NCBI GenBank assembly: GCA_958430865.1
Contig: CAUDNR010000543.1
Location: 6,032-29,721, forward strand
Direction: 5' to 3'
Source of the DNA: Entrophospora sp. SA101
Lineage: Eukaryota > Glomeromycota > Glomeromycetes > Entrophosporales > Entrophosporaceae
Length of the DNA: 23,690 nt
Part shown: piece by piece, positions 10,455 through 19,895 of the stretch
How the letters are laid out: every line of letters starts with the position of its first letter
How positions within the stretch are numbered: the stretch's first letter is position 1
Position numbers and translations under genes: made by a program
Notes under the pieces: generated by a model
The model's database searches: none
What the model saw: only the letters and a program-made list of their open reading frames with translations
Told to the model about the DNA's origin: nothing

Positions 10455-10586
10455 AGGTGGGTTTGATGGAATTAAAGTGTTAAAGATAAGATTGCATTTT
10501 AATTTATACATTATTTATATAGGCGGGTTTGATGGAATTAAAGTGTTAAAGATAAGATTGCATTTTAATTTATACATTATTTATAT
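10455..10586. repeat. 66-bp tandem repeat, two copies
   Basis: 10455-10520 and 10521-10586 are identical except for T/C at the fourth base. The unit begins AGGYGGGTTTGATGGAATTA. A more diverged relative starts near 10298 (AGGCAGGTTGATTGAAGTG), and TATCAATTATTCAA occurs several times upstream, so an older array was probably larger. The 66-bp period keeps one reading frame open, but the translated peptide is not recognisable. Confidence 0.9.
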
Positions 10587-11231
10587 ATGTATAAATAAAA
10601 ACCATTGCTCAAGTAATAATAATCATTAATAAAACTTTAATCAAAAATCTTTTCTTTTAACTCATATATATTACATATTAATAACATCACCATCAGATCC
10701 TGCTAATGTTATTGATGATAAAACAATCGCTAATAAATAAATACCTTTTAATCTAATCATTACATTCTCAAATATATATAAAAAATATTAATTAATAATA
10801 GGAAATGGATGAAAAAAAATTAGTGAGGGTATGAAAACTAATCTTTAAAAATAATTACCCCCAAAAAACCAAAGTTAACTGACATTATTTCCATTTTATT
10901 AATAGCCATCCTTGAAAAGAATCTGTTATGCGAATTCGTTTTTGTTCAAATTCATTTGAAAATATTAAATAAATCTTTACACTTATTATAATAACCAGGA
11001 TCTGTTACACAAATTCATTTAAAAAGCAAAATTTGAAGTTAATACTTTTTTATAAACAAAATTATGTAATTTAAAAATAAATACTTAAAGCTTGAAAATT
11101 AGAACTTAACTATTGTACTTATTATTAATATGTAAAAAAAATTAAGTCTAAAGATTGAAATTGTGTATGTTGTCCAATTTCTTAATTTATTATTATTATA
11201 GAACTTATAGAACTGGTAGTCCAACTTCATG

Positions 11232-11476
11232 TTAAGATTATCGCTTAGTGGTATTTGTTTACCCTGGCAAAAAATACATCAAAATAAAGGTTTTTTCATA
11301 TATTTGTTATTTTTTATGATCAAAGTAACAATTTGATTAAATCAGGCAAGTTTGTGTATGAAAGCGTGATTTTTTTCTTCATTTTTTCATATAAAATTCC
11401 GTGTTGATCAAAAATTTTTTATTAGTGAGTGACACTTGACCCCCTGTAGATCCGCAATGTCCTGCGACTATTAATA
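11232..11476. repeat. Dispersed repeat fragment, copy B
   Basis: 11232-11248 (TTAAGATTATCGCTTAG) matches 3366-3382 directly, and 11430-11476 matches 3124-3160 in reverse complement. In copy B the two segments are about 180 bp apart, and the intervening DNA is A/T-rich without an open frame. Confidence 0.6.
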
Positions 11477-12109
11477 TATAAATTTTCATTAATAAGGATT
11501 TTTTAAGGGGTTTGCGGATTTATTATTATTTTTTTTGGTGCCACAAAAAAATTTTTAAATTTATTATACAAATTGGCAAACTTCGCAAAATTACAAAACT
11601 CAAAATAACTCTTAAAATATATGTTATATTCAAATAAAATTTATGATTTAGATTCACTTTTTGATGCTCTTTAAACTAATAGAGAGCTTTTTACAATTTT
11701 ACTTGCATAAAATTTTGTAACATATATTCACAACTTTTACTTTGATTTTCTAGCTTAAAATAAATGCCATTGTTTATATTAAAATAAAAAAAGGGCTCTA
11801 TTACTTTATTGTTCTATTTCTCTAGTATGTTTTAAACTTAACTCGGAGTCAGTATCTCTATTCTTTAAAGAGTTATAATCATTCAAAGTTTACTATTGAA
11901 AAAAAGATCGGCAAAAAATTGTCATATATGAAAATTTATATATGTGATCGACTATGTTTGTAAAATCATATAATGTAAGACACCCCAACCAATCATCAAT
12001 GACATTCACTAACCTTCCCTCAAAGCACCAGACCAGAGAAGGCTGCTGGCATGCTAGCTGAAAAGCCATCTGCAACATTCCTAGCTCTAGGGTAAGGCTG
12101 GCTCTGTGA

Positions 12110-12244
12110 CCCTATAAAAATTTGGCACAGAAATGTATGGGAAAATGTATGGAAAACTGTATGGAATTTTACCTGAAATTTGCATTTTTCCATACAAATT
12201 CCATGCATTTTCCCATACATTTCCATGCCAAATTTTTTATAGGG
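12110..12244. mobile_element. MITE-like foldback element with 3-bp target duplication
   Basis: 135 bp with long imperfect terminal inverted repeats of roughly 50 bp. The left end reads CCCTATAAAAATTTGGCA and the right end is its complement with one extra A. Inner arms also pair (GAAATGTATGGGAAAATG with its complement). TGA flanks both ends (12107-12109 and 12245-12247), fitting a 3-bp target-site duplication as in PIF/Harbinger-type elements. No coding capacity. Confidence 0.75.
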
Positions 12245-12454
12245 TGACCATGTCACAACTCTGGAGGAATATTAAGAGAATCTGCAACACATTTCAAGTG
12301 TAGAAGGTCACAATTCAGAGCAGGGTTTGCGGCCCTGAAATTGCATTTGGGCTCTGATGTTAAGAAGAAAGTTATAAAAATAGTGTTTATTTTGTATAAT
12401 CACTTTCCTAAATTCTCTGTTTTTTTGATACTAACCAATTTATAATTTTGGGTA

Positions 12455-12486
12455 GGGACTGAATGGGTTTTTGCCCAATCAGTCCC
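12455..12486. repeat. Short hairpin in the GC-richer block
   Basis: GGGACTGAATGGG (12455-12467) pairs with CCCAATCAGTCCC (12474-12486) with one mismatch around a six-base loop. Function unknown; it may be a remnant of an inverted-repeat element. Confidence 0.6.
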
Positions 12487-12750
12487 CTGTCCTATAGATT
12501 AAAATTATTGCATGATTATATATATATATCTTTGTCAGCAATATGGCCAACAAGAAAAAGTTATAAAATGGTTCATATTTTTTTAGTATGTTATGTATAA
12601 ATTAATCATATTCATAAATTCTCTGCTTCTCTTTGACCAACTGAACTTGTTATTTAACTGGAGGTAGGGTTGTTGATGAGTAGGCATGCCACCAACAAGA
12701 TAGCAACCCAGGACTCAAAACTCTGAATTCAAAACAGCAACCCTTTCAAG

Positions 12751-13005
12751 TTGGAGAATTTTGAACACGAAGCAATCACTGACTTTATTTTAGAGGGTGA
12801 TAACACAAGGCAAGCATCACACAAGCACCAGCTATCAGTGATCAATGCTCATAAGGTAAACAACCAAGCCTGGTCTGAGAGGAAGATAGGGAATGTTTTG
12901 TCCAAAGCCTTACAACATGTTCAGGAAGCTTTCACCCATGGGGGAAACTCCATGTTACTTAATTGTGCGGACCTGCATGTTTGTGATAGGAAATTTTTTA
13001 ATTAA
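12751..13005 (+). other. 84-codon open frame, not recognised
   Basis: The frame begins MENFEHEAITDFILEGD and ends CDRKFFN. Its composition is balanced (not Asn/Ile/Lys runs) and the DNA is GC-richer than its surroundings, which makes it more coding-like than other short frames here. I recognise no domain, and no neighbouring exon could be joined to it with confidence. It may be the relic of a transposon protein or a chance frame in the GC-richer block. Confidence 0.2.
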
Positions 13006-13083
13006 ATCTGACAACTGCAACCAACATCAGATTTATTATTCATAAGGAGCTATACAATTGATAATCAGGAAAAATAATTACAA

Positions 13084-13620
13084 GTCACTCCCGTTATAAG
13101 AACGCTCCTGGGACAAATAAAAAATGTCCGTATAATAAAATCACGTGATTATAAGGCTATATAAAATAGAACATCGCCTTTTTATTACCTTTAGAGAATT
13201 GATTGGTGAGAAAGTAAAAACCTTTTTATTGTAAAAACAAAATCATTCTACGTTAATTAATTTATAGTCTTTTTTTTTTTTGTAACATTTTTGATTATAA
13301 AACAATCAAAAACGTAAAGATACTTCATCATCATTGAAAAAAACAATTCGCAAAGCAATTTTGAAAATAATAGATAATTTGTCACCATCAAAACAATTTA
13401 TTGTTAAAATTGATTTAATATTATTAAAAACGTAATTTTGTAATGGAGATCGGAGTGATTTGATTGGTTCTCTTGTTATACTTTAATTTTCTTATACTCG
13501 TAGGATATATAATGAATGTCATTATAACAGGAGTAGATTAATATTTATAAAATTTGATTTTGAAAAAATGTCACTAATAACGAGATTGTCACTATAACTA
13601 CTATATATAACGGGAGTGAC
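13084..13620. mobile_element. DNA-element relic with inverted GTCACTCCCGTTATA ends
   Basis: GTCACTCCCGTTATA at 13084-13098 is exactly complemented at 13606-13620. The right end also holds partial internal copies (GTCACTAATAACGAG at about 13570 and GTCACTATAAC at about 13588). The 537-bp interior is A/T-rich without a long frame, so this would be a non-autonomous or eroded copy. No target-site duplication is evident. Confidence 0.6.
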
Positions 13621-13693
13621 GGAAATCATATAGATTTAAAAATAAAAATTTATTTAAATTTTTTTTTTTTGAAAAATACAAAAAAGAGTATGA

Positions 13694-14023
13694 ACTATAC
13701 ATGAAGTCGAAATTAAAGCCCAAAAGTTGAATTAAAAGTCAAAATGGTCAAAAAATTAATCAAAAATTTTAAATTACCATAACTTGATTCAATATCTGGC
13801 TGTTTTAGATTACCATTCGAATTCTCTTGATAAGATGTCTAGTCTAATTCATAAAATTCGGATCACTGATTAGTGAGATATTTTTATTATGCTATGAATA
13901 TTAAAATACCATTATTTGAATCACCTTTATGAGATTATTCTAATAAGCCATGTTCATTAAAGTTGGATCACTGGTTCTCATGTGATATGACATAATTTCG
14001 ACCATTTCAACTTCATGTATAGT
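13694..14023. repeat. Inverted-repeat unit with an internal diverged duplication
   Basis: ACTATACATGAAGTCGAAAT (13694-13713) is inverted at 14004-14023 with one mismatch. Inside, about 13813-13890 and 13910-13990 are diverged direct copies sharing a TACCATT start and a GGATCACT word near the end. No coding frame. Confidence 0.6.
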
Positions 14024-14558
14024 ATGAATGTGTAAAACAATTATAATCAAATATAAGATTGTATGTAGTCTTCACCTCATATTTATCTGCCAACTCTTTA
14101 ATTGAAGCTTGATGTTTGGGCATATTTTATATTAATCAATAGCAAGCAAATAAAGATAGCTTAAAGCCTATTCATTTGATTTTCCTTTAATTTAACAAAA
14201 CATATAATAGAGAACAAGAATTCGTAACTTTACTTAACAAAGTACACTGTTCAATAGCATTAATCCTAGAGAATATATAATCAAAATTTCGTTCAAGTTT
14301 AACTTGAATTGATTATATAACACGGCGTTATTCAAGAGTTAACTAAAGAAAAAATCCATATGGAAGCCCAAACCAAACAAAGCCTGAGCAATGAAGCAAA
14401 AGCAAAATAATGATAAGAGAGTGGATACTGAATTATAAAGCACGATAGTACAATTGTGGTGTTGAGACACCAGATCTACTACTATTGGTTTATTATCACT
14501 ATATTATTATTAATCGTAGTGAGAATTAAAATCTTAATTATGCTTTAAAAAAAACATT

Positions 14559-15308
14559 TTACATAATAATAAGGGTTGTGACAACAAAAAGCATCAAGAA
14601 ATTAAATATTATCAAATAATTATTGTAAGTGATTTGCATATTGCTAGCATTCGGTTTATCGGTTGTCGTTGCCGTTGTCGTTGCCGTGGGATCAGCTGTA
14701 CTTGCTGGAGTTTTTGGATCATCAGTTTTTGGCAAACCACCCGAGTAAAACCAATAATCGGCGGTATAGCCTACAATTGTATTCGTTCCACTAACATATT
14801 GTACACCGCCTGAATTAGATTGGATTGGATTGAGTTGAGTTGAATTGAATTAATTAATTAATTAATTAAAAAGAAAAAAAACAAAATTTTAAATAATTAA
14901 TTATTACATTGATTGGCAGGAGGTTCAAGTCCGGAATAAGTATTTAACCTAACTATATAAGTAATATTAGATAGTTTTCCACCCTCTTGATTAAACTAAT
15001 TGAACAAACAAATAAACAAACAAAAATTTAATTAATTAATTAATTCGTTCCAATTAAAAACATCAATTCAAAAATCAATAAGAAAATTATTGATTTATAT
15101 ACCGTTGATTGGACCAATTCCCAAGGTAAATTTCTATCTGGATCTGCTGTATCATTACTTTGAGCAATCGATTTTCCAAAAACAAAGGACTGATCACTTT
15201 TTGTTATTGCGGACCAAGTTAAATTTTTGCCACTAACCGCTAATAGAAGGATCAAAGGAACAAACAAAGAAAAACAAATGTATGTTTATCTAAAATAATT
15301 CTAAATTC

Positions 15309-15341
<33 letters not shown>

Positions 15342-15880
15342 ACAATAAAAGCTACTTACGAGTATCTTCTGAATAATGATAGACAACTTGGTAACCAGGG
15401 TCAAAGCTTTGGCCAGTGTTCTTTAGATTAATGAAATAAGTTTCAATTCCAACTAAATAAATAACATATTCACCAATCAATCAGTCAGTTATTTAGTTAA
15501 TTATTGAATTGATTTAATTTGATTCACTTACCAAGAGTCCAAGAACCTTGGCCTAAATTAGAGGTACAAGTGTATGTTCTTTTACCCGATGCGTAAAGTA
15601 AAAACGAGAAGGTTGAACCACTTGGTGGCTTAATATTATCAGGTAAAGTAGGCGTTGCTGGTTGTGCTTTATAATTATAATTATTATAAAGCAAAAGAAA
15701 ATATTAATCATAACCAAATAATTTATTAATCATAAAAGAGATTATTATATGTGCATTACTTGTGATTGTTCCAATTTCGTCTATTATTAAGGTCGTATTT
15801 GATACAGGTGGAGCCTTTTGAGAATGACATAAACTTAATATCATAGAAAACAACAAAATCAAAATTTGTAAATTCATCAT
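14559..15880 (-). CDS. Secreted DUF3455-family protein with GPI-type C-terminal tail
   Basis: Proposed exons, in minus-strand order: 15760-15880, 15532-15666, 15360-15452, 15103-15239, 14908-14983 and 14559-14809; 270 aa, all junctions GT-AG and in phase. The start is the first of two adjacent ATGs. Residues 1-20 form a signal peptide (MMNLQILILLFSMILSLCHS). The mature domain carries the spaced features I associate with fungal DUF3455: TYTC (Cys74), GSWTLVGIE, DPDRNLPWELVQST, ITYIVRLNT, then Cys188 and VGYTADYWFY. Cys74 and Cys188 may form a disulfide. A Pro/Thr-rich stretch (about residues 215-241) follows, then NAS (a likely omega-site region) and a hydrophobic end from about residue 252, as in GPI-anchored wall or membrane proteins. 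No catalytic role is known for DUF3455. The intron positions and the domain agree closely; the GPI anchor is inferred from layout only, and a type I membrane protein is the alternative. Confidence 0.87.
14818..14868 (-). repeat. Stepwise pentamer array in an intron of the DUF3455 gene
   Basis: On the plus strand: GATTG three times, AGTTG twice, AATTG, AATTA, then ATTA units. On the coding strand this is a run of CAAYY-type pentamers just before the CTAATTCAG acceptor of the last intron, so it supplies the pyrimidine tract and possible branch sites. Confidence 0.8.
15312..15341. repeat. (GAT)10 microsatellite in an intron of the DUF3455 gene
   Basis: Ten uninterrupted GAT units lie inside the 120-bp intron 15240-15359. 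They are outside the coding exons, so length changes would not affect the protein. Confidence 0.95.
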
Positions 15881-16572
15881 TTCTTTTTAATTTCAATTTT
15901 CTTTTTTCTCTTATAAATTAAAAATATCGTTTTACTTTAATAAATATTTAAATCAATTACAAATAATGATATTTAATAATTTTCATAAATAATAAATAGT
16001 AAATGAAAATAAAAAAAAACGAAAAAAAAAAAAAAGAAATTTAAATTGGATTTTGCAGGAGTATTTTTTACACAGCACAATTTCATTTTACTGATTAATG
16101 CTTGCTAAATATATCACTACTAACTACTTTAAATCATGTGCATCATTCTTTCATGTCCACTGCGAACATTTTAATTTGTATTACCAAGAATTTCGGGATC
16201 GTTATTGTTTTTTTTCTTAAATGATATATAGAAATACTCCTATATAAAAATAATGAAATCCATTATGGAACCCAAGAATTACATCAGCATTATTATTAGA
16301 AGAATTTTTAAAAAAGGAACAAGGTGAAAAAAATTGCTCCTGGTATTTTCAAATTAAGTGATACCCAGATGCCCAAGAAAAAGAAATATTTACCAGGAAG
16401 AAAGAAAAGTTATATAACTAATAAAGAAACCTAAAAAGAAAAGAAATTAGAAGATAAATAATTTACTACCTCTTAATATTGGTGAATGTATATTATTAAA
16501 AACAGTTTTGATAAAAATTATTTTCTTTTTTCGGCAAATTTTCTCACATATATTTTTGTAATCTGTAATTTG
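15881..16572. other. Upstream region of the DUF3455 gene
   Basis: No gene recognised. A/T-rich with A/T runs near 15890-16035 directly upstream of the DUF3455 start codon. No motif stands out as a specific regulatory site. Confidence 0.4.
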
Positions 16573-17413
16573 TTATTTTTTAATGTTGGTAAAAGGCTTA
16601 TTGGCTGAATATAATTCTTGTTTTAGTTGTTGAATTTCTTGGGCTTGTTAGTTTATTTCCTGGTTTTCTAAATCGTTTCGATTTTTCAGATAATTGTCAT
16701 TCTCCTCATTCTTGAACATTCTCTAGTGCTAATGAATGTGTTTCAACATCTCGTTTTCTTTTTGCAACTTCCTCTTGTAAATCCTCAATGCAATAATCAT
16801 TTATTAAGAGGTCAAGCAAGACCAATGTTATTTTGTGTATACTGTATATTGCAAATAAATTTATTAAAATATTATTTATAAGATTAAAAACTCTACATGG
16901 CATTTTCACCAATAAACTTTGGTGAAGTTTTTTATTTGTGTTTGTACCGTTACTACTACTACTGTTGCCGCAATCATTGTTAGAATTCCTATGTTCAACA
17001 TCTTGTTTCCTTTGTCAACTAGTAACAGGTAATGTCATTGAATTATCATTATTATTATTAAAGTATATATATATATTATAATATCAATATATAACACAAG
17101 CCTTTGCAGATACTCTTCTGAACCTCTTCTTCATAATCATTGCTACCTCTGTAAAATTATTATTATAATTCCCCAAAAACATTATCTACAATAATGATAA
17201 TGGAACTTACTTCACTCTCAGTTGGTTTAAATTCACCAACTGAATCCATTTTTGCTTCCAAATAATTATCATTTTCACACATGTACCTAAGAATACCAAC
17301 CAATCTTTATGAAATCCTGCTACATCTTGATTCCAACTCAAATTTGGTGTCCCTTCATAATATACAATATTTATTGAATCTAGCCATCCTTTTACACCTT
17401 TTAATTGATCCAT
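16573..17413 (-). pseudogene. Decayed gene for a coiled-coil protein
   Basis: Several minus-strand segments read like protein but do not join cleanly. 17413-17207 begins MDQLKGVKGWLDSINIVYY and contains NQDVAGFHKDWLVFLG; after that the sense passes to another frame (ENDNYLEAKMDSVGEF). At about 17035-16710 a frame with one TGA runs through an Asn/Ser-rich stretch into CIEDLQEEVAKRKRDVE, a heptad-like coiled coil. At about 16712 a frameshift is needed to continue with EENDNYLKNRNDLENQEIN, then a TAA, then QAQEIQQLKQELYSANKP to the stop at 16573. Some shifts could be introns, but at least two stops lie within coding-like sequence. I do not recognise the family. Confidence 0.5.
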
Positions 17414-18134
17414 TGAAATAGTATTGATATGTGTTGGCGATTGCGAATAATCTTTTAAAAATCAATATCATGTCAAAATTATCTAAACCATATTGTGTTT
17501 TTTCTAAATTCGTTACTTTTACATCAGTTAATTAAAATCAGTGATGTTACATAATAATAAACTTTTTAAATAAAAAACTATTTAAATAAAATTTGTATCA
17601 GAGCCTTCAACTAAAGAGATACAAACATGAAACTAAGGGTAATTATAGTAAAAAATAGAGTTTTTTTTTATAGATATAAACTTTATAACCAAATAAGACA
17701 GGGGAAAAGGTCATTATAGAATTATAAAAGGTTTTGTTTAATTTTATTATAAAAATTTCACAAATTTTTTTAATTCATGTTTTCCAAAAAAAAATATACT
17801 CCAACACGTGCCCTTGTTTATATTTATTAGCCGATTTCAAACTCTCTTTTTTAATAATTTTATGTTAACACTTGCTAGTTAACCAACGTTAGTCTTAATA
17901 TTGTTTGCTTGCTCACTAAAGCAAATAAGCATGACTTTTTACCAAAGCTCTACAAATTGTTACCTTTTACCAAAGCACTAACCACATTATCAAATTGCTT
18001 TAAACAAAGAAAATAAAGACAATGTTTTTGTATTATTTTTATTTTTTAAAAGTTTATTAATGATTAATTTTATTTAATAAAAATAATGATTCTATCGCAG
18101 AATTTTTTATTTTATTAGAATGTTAAATTATTTA
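17414..18134. other. Intergenic, no feature recognised
   Basis: A/T-rich, with only short frames and no inverted-repeat element that I could identify. The first part would be upstream sequence of the decayed gene at 16573-17413. Confidence 0.45.
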
Positions 18135-18248
18135 TTATTTTTCTCCACGAGGAGGACCGAAGCTATGCTTTTCAAGTAAAGACCAAAAGTTATCCTTGAT
18201 GAAATTTTCATTGATCATACAATAGGGATAAAAATAAGGATGGTTTAG
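18135..18248 (-). pseudogene. Short coding-like remnant, possible 3' exon
   Basis: The minus-strand frame reads HPYFYPYCMINENFIKDNFW followed by SLLEKHSFGPPRGEK and TAA. Its amino-acid use is far from the Asn/Ile/Lys bias of random frames here. It is closed upstream by TGA (18249-18251), and no AG acceptor lies between that stop and the coding-like part. It therefore looks like the severed end of a lost gene rather than an intact exon. Confidence 0.3.
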
Positions 18249-18732
18249 TCATTGAAAGTAACTTAATCAATCAATATTGGTGTTGTGAAAACTTCAAGTT
18301 TTTGCGTAAAGTTTTCATTTGATAATAATAATAATTACACTAAAATGAATCACGTAAAGTACCGAATTCTTAATCGATGATTTTATCTACCCTGATCATG
18401 TATCACGTTATAAATGAGTGTTTTGGAACTGAATTCGTGTTCAGCAAAAAGAAAAACTTGGCTCCATGGGAACAACTGATGAATAATGGTTGTAACCGTT
18501 GATTATCTGTACTTTGTCGGATAATCGGTGAATAATCAGTGAACATCATTCGGCGGATACAACTATATACTACTAATAAACAAAGAAAGAGATTGGGATA
18601 CATAAGAAATATATATTTATTGTGAGATTTTATATTTTAGTTGACTTAATGGCAGTGAATTTAACGTAATAGTTTTACAACTCTGGTCAAACAACATTAA
18701 TTCGAATACATAGCAATCGTTAACTATATTTA

Positions 18733-18960
18733 TTAATTAATTGTGCAACTGTAAATTATATTATTTTTTTTGTTCGTCAGTACGTTATAATTATTGTTAT
18801 CGATTAATTTTTTTTTTTTTTCCCCAAGTTGAAGTTTATTTTTATTAAAGTATAATTGTGTAAAATATAATAATAAAATACAAACAATTAAATAAAAAAA
18901 TAAAACTACTGCCCCTGCTACTATTAATCCAAAGAAAAAAAATTTGGAGTGCATGGCCAT
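18733..18960 (-). CDS. Possible 75-aa single-pass membrane protein
   Basis: The frame starts MAMHSKFFFFGLIVAGAVVL and continues hydrophobic for about 30 residues, then becomes polar and Lys/Asn-rich up to the stop. The GLIVAGAVVL core with Gly and Ala is more membrane-protein-like than a simple poly-T translation, but the second half is low complexity. No homologue is recognised and it could be a chance frame. Confidence 0.22.
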   Translation of the reverse strand: MAMHSKFFFFGLIVAGAVVLFFYLIVCILLLYFTQLYFNKNKLQLGEKKKKLIDNNNYNVLTNKKNNIIYSCTIN

Positions 18961-19225
18961 TTAGTAACTCAAAAATCGAACCAGCTAGGCCTACTTAAAG
19001 TTAATGCCTATGCACCTAACTGGTATTCTCGATTCAATGGCTAGTTAACTATTACTATAAAATCCAACCACTCGCCTCCAAATCTAATTGAATGTAATAT
19101 CCCTCTTTTACCCAATTCTAAATTGTCATTAAGGATATTATGATTATTAGATATTGTAGATACATAATTTAATGGTTTCTTTTTATGTTTTTGCTTTCTA
19201 TATTGTTATCGATTAATAATAACAT

Positions 19226-19446
19226 TAGTGATGGTGGCCGAAACTACCTTACTTACTGGGTCGAAATCGCCGAAATTAATTGGACGAAACTAATTAATAG
19301 CTAAAAAATTTTTTTTAAAGATTTTTAAAATAAAATAGATTGATTTAGATGCTTATTTTATGTCTGCTATTATAAAAAATATTGGGATACCATAGTATTG
19401 GGCGAAACTGCCTTTTTTTCAAAAATAGTTTCGGCCACCATCACTA
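19226..19446. mobile_element. TA-flanked MITE with 21-bp perfect inverted ends
   Basis: The left end TAGTGATGGTGGCCGAAAC plus two bases (19226-19246) is exactly complemented at 19426-19446. TA at both outer edges fits a Tc1/mariner-type TA target. The 221-bp element has no coding capacity; CGAAACT words recur inside (about 19273 and 19402), suggesting internal sub-repeats. Confidence 0.78.
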
Positions 19447-19536
19447 AATAACATCCTTTATCAATAATCTTGGTTTTAGCAAATAGCTTGGGTAATTAGA
19501 AATTTTTTTCCGAAAATCTGTTATTATTTTATTAAA

Positions 19537-19692
19537 TACAATCCAACCTTGTCGTGGAAGACCTCGTCACAACAGACTATATATATAATTAACGGATTTC
19601 GATATGTTTTTATATGTGAAGTAAAAATTTTAAAAATCCGTCATGACAAGAATCTAATTATAGTCTGCAGTGCTGTGACAAGTTTGATTGTA
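19537..19692. mobile_element. Imperfect foldback element
   Basis: The left arm begins TACAATCCAACCTTGTC and ends CAGACTATA near 19581. The right arm, reversed, reads TACAATCAAACTTGTC to CAGACTATA, with a gap of about nine bases relative to the left arm. An inner pair ACGGATTT/AAATCCGT (about 19592 and 19636) extends the symmetry. 156 bp, non-coding. Confidence 0.6.
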
Positions 19693-19805
19693 TGCTGAAA
19701 AATATGCTACTGTTATCAGCAGCATAGATAAAAATCCAATTATTGTCTATTGAGGTCTACCAATCAAAATAATTAAAATCACATTGCTTATCAGAACATT
19801 TCGAA

Positions 19806-19895
19806 AATATGGCAACGTCATGCTGGACTACATTTTGTTGCAAATTATTTACAACAAAATGTGGTACACTTTTGTCCAGCATGGCGTGCCATATT
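19806..19895. mobile_element. 90-bp foldback element
   Basis: The left arm AATATGGCA, CATGCTGGAC and CATTTTGTTG pairs with the right arm CAACAAAATG, GTCCAGCATG and TGCCATATT around the short loop CAAATTATTTA. The right arm carries a roughly 9-base insertion relative to the left. Small, non-coding and MITE-like; no clear target duplication. Confidence 0.65.

Larger units (their letters stand above)
7326..14558. other. Gene-poor, repeat-rich region
   Basis: There is no conserved gene over about 7.2 kb. The short open frames here are A/T-rich or low-complexity translations (Asn or Ile/Thr runs) without recognisable domains. The content is listed separately: inverted-repeat elements at 7710-8643, 12110-12244 and 13084-13620, foldbacks at 10090-10139 and 13694-14023, iterated 12-mers at 8049-8178, a 66-bp tandem repeat at 10455-10586, microsatellites, and a GC-richer block at about 12000-13010. 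I see nothing definite in 9070-9880 or 10590-11230. Confidence 0.6.

Noticed and set aside
8928..10586. Regularly spaced repeats that might suggest a CRISPR array
   Set aside because: The repeats are microsatellites or contiguous tandem copies without unique equal-length spacers, in a eukaryotic genome.
15040..15267. Minus-strand frame starting MFVPLILLLAVSGKN as a separate secreted protein
   Set aside because: Its hydrophobic start and its end are translated intron; the middle is exon 4 of the DUF3455 gene.
18972..18985. ATCGAACC, the complement of a T-loop motif, hinting at a minus-strand tRNA
   Set aside because: The flanking bases do not form a T stem or an acceptor stem.
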